A stretch of DNA of 11,058 bases from Bacillota bacterium (GTDB taxonomy: Bacteria > Bacillota > Clostridia > Acetivibrionales > DSM-2933). The notes below the pieces were generated by a model. It did no database searches, was not told the origin of the DNA, and saw nothing but the letters and a program-made list of their open reading frames with translations. Numbering within the stretch: the stretch's first letter is position 1; each line of letters starts with the position of its first letter. Position numbers and translations under genes: made by a program. The DNA is taken from the NCBI GenBank assembly GCA_030705945.1, contig JAUZPS010000108.1:1-11058 (forward strand). The letters run 5' to 3'. Below are positions 5,727-11,058 of this stretch, one piece after another.

Positions 5727-6125
5727 CTATCTGAGATTGTATTTTCCGAGCATTTTTAGTCTGTCAAGTTCTTTTATTATTACATCATATAAGTTTAAAT
5801 CAAGAGTATTGCATAAAGATGTAAGGTAGAAAAGATTTCTGCCGATCTCTTTTTCAATGATATCTCTGCAGTTATCGCATAATTTACCTTCAAGATGAGT
5901 TTTCATGAGTTTCTTCAATTCTTCAATGTCGCCGTCAGTTGAATAATTCTGTTTTTTTGCGTGAATTTTTATGCAACCGCATTGAGTAACTGCTTTAACG
6001 ACAGAACGGTTAACGCGCGCGTTAGAATCCTGAAATTTTGTAGCTTGATCAATGATGCTTTTATTTCTGACTAGAAGATCTGAAACGGTATATTGAAACT
6101 CATCAATTAACATGTCTTTCAACAT
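5727..6125 (-). CDS. Conserved clostridial-type protein with CxC and CxxC, MazG-like C-terminus
   Basis: A 132-residue soluble, mainly helical protein whose function I do not know. It contains C49-x-C51 (QCGC) and C83-x2-C86 (CDNC), a spacing that could bind zinc or another metal. The C-terminal part (about 90-125: NLFYLTSLCNTLDLNLYDVIIKEL, seen here as a segment from N97) resembles the last helices of all-alpha MazG-type NTP pyrophosphatases, where a similar LxxLxxxLxIDLxxxV pattern occurs; the EExxE metal motif of active MazG is not obvious, so activity is doubtful. Start ATG has AAGGAG (6132-6137) upstream. A consensus promoter lies at 6308-6337, making a leader of about 175 nt that contains R1 copy E in antisense. 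It appears monocistronic. Confidence 0.75.
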   Translation of the reverse strand: MLKDMLIDEFQYTVSDLLVRNKSIIDQATKFQDSNARVNRSVVKAVTQCGCIKIHAKKQNYSTDGDIEELKKLMKTHLEGKLCDNCRDIIEKEIGRNLFYLTSLCNTLDLNLYDVIIKELDRLKMLGKYNLR

Positions 6126-6157
6126 ATATCACTCCTTAGTTAAGAATTGTTAATTTG

Positions 6158-6252
6158 GGCAGTATCCAAAAAACTGGTCAACTGGTTGTTTCAAAAACTT
6201 GATATAATGGTTTCCATTATAAAACTTGAACAAGGAATTTTTTGAAACGCCC
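6158..6252 (+). mobile_element. R1 repeat (copy E), diverged
   Basis: Full-length but diverged copy of 95 bp. The flanks are TTG (6155-6157) and TTA (6253-6255), two of three matching. Its centre differs from other copies but forms a perfect hairpin, TATAATGG (6203-6210) with CCATTATA (6214-6221), where the others form a weaker bulged stem. It lies in the probable 5' untranslated region of the minus-strand gene at 5727, so it would be transcribed in antisense. Confidence 0.75.
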
Positions 6253-6307
6253 TTATTCAACTTGAAAAGGTTATTTGAAGCTGGAAAAGCTTTTTGAGAC
6301 TACTTAA

Positions 6308-6337
6308 ATTATAATTCTAACATTGGCTTCTTGTCAA
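6308..6337 (-). promoter_or_regulatory. Consensus sigma-A promoter for the CxC/CxxC gene
   Basis: On the minus strand, perfect TTGACA (6337-6332) and perfect TATAAT (6313-6308) are separated by 18 bases. It points to the gene starting at 6125 and is the best promoter match in the window. Confidence 0.7.
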
Positions 6338-6367
6338 TCAAAATGATATAGATATTAATGGAAAGGT

Positions 6368-6419
6368 TTTATGAGTTTTTATCATACAAAACCTGAACAA
6401 GGAATTTTTTGAAACGCCC
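6368..6419 (+). repeat. R1 repeat, right-half copy (copy F)
   Basis: From about 6368 the sequence matches the centre and right end of R1 (variant of the loop, TGAACAAGGAA, terminal TTTTTTGAAACGCCC, then TTA at 6420-6422). The left end cannot be recognised with confidence. It lies 19 bases beyond the stop codon of the minus-strand radical SAM gene. Confidence 0.7.
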
Positions 6420-6440
6420 TTAAATACCTTTAAAACGCTA

Positions 6441-7340
6441 TTAAATTCCTTCTAAATTAAAGTCAGGTATGAATTTACTGTCTGAAGAATCCCTTTCTTG
6501 GATATACCCATTTTCAAACCCTAATTTTATAAAATGGTTAATTACCTTATCATACTCTCTTCTTATTAACCTTCTATCTATTTCAAGGAAGGATGTCGTC
6601 TTATAGAACGGAGTATATTGACTCATAAGGCTTACCATAATATTTTCAGTCGGTAGGTTCGACTTTATCCAGTCAAGAATCTTAATTGATTCATTGGTCA
6701 TTCCAGGTAATACTAGATGCCGTATTATTAATCCCTTTGTAATCATGCCTTCCTCGTCAAAAACAACTTTGCCTGTCTGACGGTACATTTCAAGAACTGC
6801 TTGTGATGAAATATCAAAATAGTTTGCTGCGCCTGAATATCTCAGAGAGGATTCGCTTTTAAAATATTTTATGTCCGGAAGATAAACGCTTACAAGACCT
6901 TCAAGGAGTTTTAAACTGCTTGTTTTGTCATAGCCGTTGGAGTTGTATATGACCGGTATTTTTAACCTATGGCGAACTTTGAGCAAACTTTTCCTTAATT
7001 GCAAAATATAGTGGGAAGGGCTTACAAAATTAATATTATGGGCGCCAATACTCTGGAGATAAAGAATTATTTCTTCAAGTCTCTCGGAGGAAACCTCCTT
7101 TCCAAAGTATTCCTGACTTATATGGTAGTTCTGACAAAATACGCATTTAAGGTTACAACCGGAAAAAAATATAGTCCCCGAGCCGTTTTTTCCGCTTATA
7201 CATGGTTCCTCCCATTTGTGAAGAAAAGCCTTTGCAAGCTTGACTTGCTCCGTTGTCCCACAGAATCCGTTAAGCTTTGTTCTAGCAATATTACAGTTTC
7301 TAGGGCACGCATTACATAGAATTTCACAGTTTTGCTCCAT
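6441..7340 (-). CDS. Radical SAM protein, PflX / COG1313-like
   Basis: A 299-residue radical SAM protein resembling the pyruvate-formate-lyase-activating-enzyme-like PflX group (COG1313), whose substrate is unknown. The radical SAM cluster motif is C62-x3-C66-x2-C69 within SGCNLKCVFCQN (60-71). An N-terminal motif, C9-x2-C12-x3-C16-x10-C27 (CNACPRNC...GFCG), could bind a second iron-sulfur cluster, as is usual in this group. The segment EEPCISGKNGSGTIFFSG (44-61) is characteristic. No pflB or other glycyl-radical enzyme is nearby, so true PFL activation is not supported. Start ATG is preceded by AGGTGAT (7350-7344). It is divergent from the hydrolase gene. It could be cytosolic housekeeping; the physiological role is open. 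Confidence 0.9.
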   Translation of the reverse strand: MEQNCEILCNACPRNCNIARTKLNGFCGTTEQVKLAKAFLHKWEEPCISGKNGSGTIFFSGCNLKCVFCQNYHISQEYFGKEVSSERLEEIILYLQSIGAHNINFVSPSHYILQLRKSLLKVRHRLKIPVIYNSNGYDKTSSLKLLEGLVSVYLPDIKYFKSESSLRYSGAANYFDISSQAVLEMYRQTGKVVFDEEGMITKGLIIRHLVLPGMTNESIKILDWIKSNLPTENIMVSLMSQYTPFYKTTSFLEIDRRLIRREYDKVINHFIKLGFENGYIQERDSSDSKFIPDFNLEGI

Positions 7341-7582
7341 AAATCACCTATACCAAAGTAAATATTATTTACAATTTATATTCCTACTTTTTAGGTAAAA
7401 ATATACTTTACAATAATATCAAATAAAATTATAATATGACTGGAGGCAGCATATGTCAAGCTGTGTATTGTCCGGTTTATAATTATTTTCATGAAATATT
7501 TAAGTGGTAGGATAAAATATCTGCATTTTGCGCTCCAAAAAACATTTTGACGGTTCATATTGTTCAGAGCAAGGAGGAGATT
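7341..7582. other. Divergent intergenic region, radical SAM / hydrolase
   Basis: 242 AT-rich bases that must contain the promoters of both genes. A TATAAT is seen on the plus strand at 7477-7482 with no good -35 box. A 9-codon ATG frame at 7453 follows GGAGG, but it is too short to support. No R1, R2 or R3 copy is present. Confidence 0.4.
7571..7577 (+). promoter_or_regulatory. Ribosome binding site fixing the hydrolase start
   Basis: AAGGAGG ends five bases before the ATG at 7583. The open frame extends upstream to 7547, but that earlier codon has no comparable site, so 7583 is chosen. Confidence 0.85.
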
Positions 7583-8539
7583 ATGAATATAAGTGGTATA
7601 ACATACGCCCAAAAGAAAAATCGCAAGACCCAAAAGGCATTTATCGTTTCGTTCCTTATATTAATTTGTGTGATTCTGATTGCAGTATTTGGGTTATCAG
7701 CTTATGTCGGCTGGAATCTGATACATCCCAAAAGGCAGGCGCTGCCTAAATTTTCATCAAATATTGTTATTGAATATAAGGATGTACAGTTCAAGGATAT
7801 CGAGAAAACAATAAATCTTAAGGGTTGGTACTTTAAAGCCAAAGACAGTGATAAAACTATAATAATGGCGCATGGTTATACTAACAACAGACTCCAATTC
7901 AAAGAAAAAACAATTGATTTGATCAGCGGATTACAAAGCAAGGGTTTTAATGTATTGGTTTTTGATTTTAGAAATGCGGGAATTTCCGAAGGAGATAAAA
8001 CAACTTTAGGTGTATATGAAAAGGATGATTTGCTAGGCGCAATTAAATATATGAAAGCTCAAGGGAGCAAACACATAATTCTTATGGGGTTTTCAATGGG
8101 AGCGGCTACCGCTATCCATACGGCGGCTGTAAGCAAAGATGTTGAGGCGGTAATTTCAGATGCTTCTTTTGCAGACATGGACACATACTTACGAAAAAAT
8201 CTAAGTGTATGGAGCGGATTGCCCAAATTTCCATTTAACAATACTGTTTTATTAGCAGTAAAATTAATGGCTAATGTTGATACCAAAACGGTATGCCCTA
8301 AGAAGGAGATAGAGCTTGTAGCTCCCAGGCCGGTTATGCTTATTCACGGAGAAGATGATGATACTATTCCTATTGAAAACAGTGAGGAAATATACGATGC
8401 GTATAAGAAGATCAATATAAACAATATAACATTCTGGAGAGTAGCAGGAGCAAAACATGTGGGAAGTTATGAGAAAGATCCTCAAGAATATATGAGAAGA
8501 ATTTTTGAATTTTTGGATAAAGTCTATGGAAAAAAGTAA
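7583..8539 (+). CDS. Membrane-anchored alpha/beta hydrolase
   Basis: A 318-residue serine hydrolase of the alpha/beta fold, resembling the YfhR/BEM46-like or prolyl-oligopeptidase-type peptidase/esterase families. A basic tail (11-18) and one hydrophobic segment (about 19-44) predict an N-terminal anchor with the catalytic domain outside the membrane. Motifs: oxyanion region MAHGYT (95-100), FDFRNAGISEG (127-137), nucleophile elbow GFSMG with S171, HGEDDDTIP with D259 as the likely acid, and H292 (GAKHVG). The triad is complete. The 3' end overlaps the next gene by 14 bases, suggesting translational coupling. The substrate is unknown; ester or peptide hydrolysis of envelope compounds is a guess. 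Confidence 0.88.
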   Translation: MNISGITYAQKKNRKTQKAFIVSFLILICVILIAVFGLSAYVGWNLIHPKRQALPKFSSNIVIEYKDVQFKDIEKTINLKGWYFKAKDSDKTIIMAHGYTNNRLQFKEKTIDLISGLQSKGFNVLVFDFRNAGISEGDKTTLGVYEKDDLLGAIKYMKAQGSKHIILMGFSMGAATAIHTAAVSKDVEAVISDASFADMDTYLRKNLSVWSGLPKFPFNNTVLLAVKLMANVDTKTVCPKKEIELVAPRPVMLIHGEDDDTIPIENSEEIYDAYKKININNITFWRVAGAKHVGSYEKDPQEYMRRIFEFLDKVYGKK

Positions 8540-9116
8540 AGGCGGGCTGCCATTTGATTTTATCAGCGATTTTATATTTGTGGAATCTGAATTGGTTCCT
8601 TCCGACATAATTCTTATTCCGGGAAGCGATTGCAAGGAACTGATGATAAGAGCAGTCGAGTTGATTAATTCCAAAATGGCGCCTCTGATTCTGGTATCAG
8701 GCGGATATAATCAATTAATACCTGATTTCAGATCCGAGAGTGAATATTTGCTCGACGTAGCGATGGACAAGGGACTTAGCAGGGATGTAGTTATTCTTGA
8801 GGAGAACGCGAAAAATACCTTTGAAAATGCCGTTTTTTCATGGAACTTAATTAAAAGTAAGAAGCTGAGTTTAGCAAACTGTATTCTTGTTTGCAAAGAG
8901 TACCACTCTAGAAGGGCTTTATTGACATATCAAGCAAGGTTTCCATCAAATATCAGATTTTTTGTTTCAACGGTTGAAGACTATAAAGGCATAAATAAGC
9001 ATAACTGGTATGTCTCTGAGGTTGGAATTAAAACCGTTATGAATGAGGTTGTAAAAATAGGCAGTTATTTTAAAGAAGAAATTAGACCTATCTATGAAAG
9101 TATTCATATGGATTAA
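8526..9116 (+). CDS. YdcF / DUF218-family protein
   Basis: A 196-residue soluble protein of the DUF218 (YdcF-like) family, whose members include SanA-type envelope proteins but which lack a well-established reaction. Family marks are the SDIILIPG start of the fold (about 26-33), VSGG (57-60), a SE..L segment (70-74), ENAKNTFENA (92-101), and KEYHSRRA (125-132) near the usual conserved lysine/histidine region. There is no signal peptide or membrane segment, unlike SanA. The frame is open from a TTG at 8505, but the ATG at 8526 is preferred; its Shine-Dalgarno (GGAT/AAAG at 8515-8522) is weak, consistent with coupling to the overlapping hydrolase gene. The pair may act on the same compound. Confidence 0.82.
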   Translation: MEKSKGGLPFDFISDFIFVESELVPSDIILIPGSDCKELMIRAVELINSKMAPLILVSGGYNQLIPDFRSESEYLLDVAMDKGLSRDVVILEENAKNTFENAVFSWNLIKSKKLSLANCILVCKEYHSRRALLTYQARFPSNIRFFVSTVEDYKGINKHNWYVSEVGIKTVMNEVVKIGSYFKEEIRPIYESIHMD

Positions 9117-9196
9117 AAGTGATGTAAAATGTTTAGCGCAAAATATGTAGACCAAAGTGACCAAACCTAAATTATATTTTTAAAAATCACAAACAT
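9117..9196. other. Convergent intergenic gap, no clear terminator
   Basis: 80 AT-rich bases between the convergent ydcF-like and GGDEF/HD-GYP genes. ATTTTTAAAAAT (9175-9186) is a palindrome without GC content, and GACCAAA occurs twice (9149-9155, 9158-9164). Neither is a convincing terminator. Confidence 0.4.
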
Positions 9197-10795
9197 TTAT
9201 GAAGCGTCAGAAGCCTCTAAGATATTTGTAAATAGTGATACCAGATAGGGGTCAAATTGTATGCCGCTTTTGGATTTTAGTTCAAGTAATGCGTCTTCAA
9301 TGGATAAAGTATTTCTATAAACCCTTTTAATTATCATAGCCGAGTAAGAGTCGGCTATTTTAACAATTCGACCCTCAATTGGAATATTAGAACCTGATAA
9401 CCTGGAAGGATAACCTGTTCCATCCCAATGTTCATGATGGCAGCGTACTCCATTGATTATTCTTTCAGATAAATCTAGTTGGCTTAAAATTCTTAAACCA
9501 TAGGAAACATGGGTTTTCATAACTGAATATTCCTTTTCGGTCAATTTGCTGGATTTTCTAATTATGTCACTTGAAATCAACGTTTTGCCGATATCGTGAA
9601 GCCAACCGGCAGTATATATTTCATCAATAATTTCTGATGACAGCTCAAGTTCTTTTGCCAATAATCTGGCGTAATATGCTGTATATCCCGAGTGAACGAA
9701 GGTGTACATATCCTTTTCGGCTAGGACATTTAACAGGTCGTAGCCTGCATCTGTAAGCTTAGGAGGTTCTTGTTTGTTATAAATGCTTCCTCTTATGTTT
9801 TTGAACTTATTTAAAAACATATTCTTTTCAGCGTTATGTAAAAGTTTTTCTATATTTTCGTTTTTGTCTCCATGGGAATGAGCTTCTCCAATTGCAAATG
9901 ATAGCTTTATCGGATCAATTTCAGGGTCTAGAATAAATAATTTATTTTTTAATGTATTATAGAGTCTTCGACTTATAAAACCGGGCATTATATTATCATT
10001 CTTATCCTTTTTTATTATTACAATAAACTCATTTCCACCCATTCTTCCAATAAGATTGTTATATTCTTTAGTTTCTTCTTTTAAAACCTGGGCAACCTGT
10101 ATAAGTATCTTATTGCCAGCAGAATGTCCATATGTATTATTTATCTGCTTAAATCGGTCGGTATCGATGATTATGAGAGTTATGGCGCAGCCATCTGAAA
10201 TCCATCCCTGACCAGTCTCAAGTGCATGAGACATGGAAACAGCCGGAGTTAATGAGTCTGATTTGCTAAGCCACTTGAATTTGTCCCTTTCTGCGATTAA
10301 ATGACGGAAAAGTTTGAATATAACGCATAAAGTGATTGCGTTAATGATCATGCCTTGTCTGATGCCAAAAACTTGTTCTGCAGGCCGGAAACTTTTAAGA
10401 TAATCTATCTCATACGCAATAATAAAACCAATTATTGTAACTGAAATAACTTCGCTCAAAATCATGTAATAAATAATAGCTAGAACAGAGTTATCGTTCA
10501 AGAAAGATCTAAAATAAACAATATCAAATTTAAAAATCCTCATGTTTATGATATATAAAATAAAGGATAAAAATGAAAGCGAATAATTTAATAATTTGGA
10601 ATGTGAGAATTTTTTCCAGTACTTTGCAGCAAATATAAGGATGCTAAAAGGAACAGAAAAGGTAAGTATAAGTAATTTGCCCTCAATAATTGGCGGTTTA
10701 ATCACTATAAACAAGACAAGGATAATGAATATAATATCTGTCGTATATTTACTGAGAATATTTTGCGCCTTTTTGTCGCGGACAAATCTGAGCAA
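9197..10795 (-). CDS. Membrane GGDEF-HD-GYP protein (c-di-GMP turnover)
   Basis: A 532-residue signalling protein. Residues about 20-165 contain five or six hydrophobic segments forming a membrane sensor. A GGDEF domain follows (about 175-345), and an HD-GYP phosphodiesterase domain (about 350-530) ends the protein. The GGDEF domain is degenerate: the signature reads GGNEF (253-257), and the usual LTGLxNRR at its start is replaced by LTPAVSMSH, so cyclase activity is unlikely; DTDRFKQIN (211-219) is kept. The HD-GYP domain looks intact: HDIGK (400-404), HHEHWDGTGYP (453-463), and IEGRIVKIADSYSAM (473-487). It should therefore mainly degrade c-di-GMP, with the GGDEF part perhaps binding GTP. 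The TTG start at 10795 is chosen because AGGAGG (10804-10809) lies eight bases upstream; a TTG at 10831 would add 12 residues. Confidence 0.88.
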   Translation of the reverse strand: MLRFVRDKKAQNILSKYTTDIIFIILVLFIVIKPPIIEGKLLILTFSVPFSILIFAAKYWKKFSHSKLLNYSLSFLSFILYIINMRIFKFDIVYFRSFLNDNSVLAIIYYMILSEVISVTIIGFIIAYEIDYLKSFRPAEQVFGIRQGMIINAITLCVIFKLFRHLIAERDKFKWLSKSDSLTPAVSMSHALETGQGWISDGCAITLIIIDTDRFKQINNTYGHSAGNKILIQVAQVLKEETKEYNNLIGRMGGNEFIVIIKKDKNDNIMPGFISRRLYNTLKNKLFILDPEIDPIKLSFAIGEAHSHGDKNENIEKLLHNAEKNMFLNKFKNIRGSIYNKQEPPKLTDAGYDLLNVLAEKDMYTFVHSGYTAYYARLLAKELELSSEIIDEIYTAGWLHDIGKTLISSDIIRKSSKLTEKEYSVMKTHVSYGLRILSQLDLSERIINGVRCHHEHWDGTGYPSRLSGSNIPIEGRIVKIADSYSAMIIKRVYRNTLSIEDALLELKSKSGIQFDPYLVSLFTNILEASDAS

Positions 10796-10803
10796 ATCAA
10801 ATG

Positions 10804-10809
10804 CCTCCT
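10804..10809 (-). promoter_or_regulatory. Ribosome binding site deciding the TTG start
   Basis: On the minus strand AGGAGG ends eight bases before the in-frame TTG at 10795. No similar site precedes the TTG at 10831, which also abuts the R2 hairpin stem (10833). Confidence 0.65.
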
Positions 10810-10832
10810 CAAATAAAGAATCTAAAGTCAAT

Positions 10833-10937
10833 TATATAAAAAGCAATTAATCTTTTACATTTGCCTATCACAAAATAACGTTAAAGCGTTCGTTATTTTG
10901 CTCCGTCAAATGTAAGATTAATAGTGCTTTTTATATA
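10833..10937 (-). repeat. R2 long hairpin element (copy 3)
   Basis: The most perfect R2 copy. The 13-bp distal stem TATATAAAAAGCA (10833-10845) pairs exactly with 10925-10937; it continues through 10846-10863 with 10907-10924, and a perfect inner stem of 10 bp (10871-10880 with 10891-10900) closes a 10-base loop. On the minus strand the order of conserved parts is identical to copy 1, so it reads in the sense of the GGDEF/HD-GYP gene and ends about 24 bases before its Shine-Dalgarno. Confidence 0.75.
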
Positions 10938-11035
10938 GGTAGTATCAAAAAAAACTTAGCAACTGGTCGTTTCAAAAATTTGATATAAAGGGTTTTCGAT
11001 ATATAAACTTGAACAAGGAATTTTTTGAAACGCCC
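10938..11035 (+). mobile_element. R1 MITE-like repeat (copy G)
   Basis: Full 98-bp copy directly abutting R2 copy 3. The flanks are ATA (10935-10937) and TTA (11036-11038), so the duplication is imperfect. The -10 motif is altered here (TGATATAAA). On the minus strand it occupies the place where the promoter of the GGDEF/HD-GYP gene would be expected. Confidence 0.8.
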
Positions 11036-11058
11036 TTAAATAGGGTATTTCTTTAGTT

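Noticed and set aside
6999..7319. 106-residue plus-strand ORF
   Set aside because: Antisense to the radical SAM gene, whose cysteine motifs fall in this stretch.
7453..7482. 9-codon ATG frame after GGAGG
   Set aside because: Too short for codon or family evidence; there are no regulatory codon runs typical of an attenuator.
7391..7633. 80-residue minus-strand ORF
   Set aside because: It overlaps the hydrolase start and the divergent promoter region, lacks a Shine-Dalgarno site and has no recognisable motifs.
8264..8674. 136-residue minus-strand ORF
   Set aside because: It is antisense to the clearly coding hydrolase and YdcF-like genes.
10829..10831. TTG start adding 12 residues to the GGDEF/HD-GYP protein
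   Set aside because: No Shine-Dalgarno precedes it and it abuts the R2 stem, whereas the TTG at 10795 has AGGAGG eight bases upstream.
224..11038. R1 copies as integron attC sites flanking gene cassettes
   Set aside because: They are hairpin-forming, in one orientation and lie between genes, but lack the RYYYAAC/GTTRRRY boxes in the right places. No integrase is present, the genes look like ordinary chromosomal genes, and TTA/TAA duplications fit transposition better.
1..11058. CRISPR array
   Set aside because: R1 copies are ~97 bp, imperfect and separated by whole genes; there are no short regular repeats with similar-sized spacers and no cas genes.
1..11058. tRNA or rRNA genes
   Set aside because: No cloverleaf with GTTCRA-type TPsiC arm or conserved rRNA segments was recognised on either strand.

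Overview
The window looks like a chromosomal segment of a low-GC Gram-positive bacterium, most likely a member of Clostridia. The evidence is strong AT bias, Shine-Dalgarno sites of the AAGGAGG/AGGTGAT type before most genes, a clostridial class A penicillin-binding protein, a PflX-type radical SAM protein and a small cysteine-containing protein of a type I associate with clostridial genomes. No plasmid, phage or transposase gene is visible. The genus cannot be fixed from this sequence alone.

Layout, left to right. Positions 1-409 are non-coding: the tail of a repeat, a good sigma-A-type promoter, a long hairpin element (called R2 here) and a full copy of a ~97-bp repeat (called R1). Next come a PAP2-family membrane phosphatase (410-1093, +), another R1 copy that begins inside its stop codon, a shortened R2 hairpin, a 33-residue single-helix membrane peptide (1346-1447, +) and a short glutamate 5-kinase gene, proB (1484-2302, +). 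A perfect 18-bp-stem terminator separates proB from the convergent class A PBP gene (2473-4956, -). Positions 4957-5726 are a repeat-rich gap with two strong palindromes, an 18-bp tandem repeat that can be read as a 21-codon ORF, and R1. Then follow a 132-residue protein with CxC/CxxC motifs (5727-6125, -), two more R1 copies, a PflX-like radical SAM gene (6441-7340, -), a divergent and translationally overlapping pair encoding a membrane-anchored alpha/beta hydrolase and a YdcF/DUF218 protein (7583-9116, +), and a membrane GGDEF/HD-GYP protein (9197-10795, -) preceded by a full R2 hairpin and a final R1.

The protein-coding genes do not form one pathway. Three concern the envelope (PAP2 phosphatase, PBP, anchored hydrolase), one proline synthesis and one cyclic-di-GMP turnover. 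The most distinctive content is between the genes. R1 occurs seven times (five full, two partial), always in the same orientation whatever the direction of neighbouring genes. It has imperfect terminal inverted repeats, and three of the five full copies are flanked by matching TTA or TAA trinucleotides. That is the signature of a non-autonomous transposable element (MITE). R2 is a different structured element. Its three best copies lie upstream of three unrelated genes and always read in the sense of the downstream gene, two of them just after promoter-like sequences. This suggests a leader RNA or a regulatory hairpin, although a half copy elsewhere also fits a mobile repeat. All structural and family statements come from reading the sequence by eye; no search or folding program was run.
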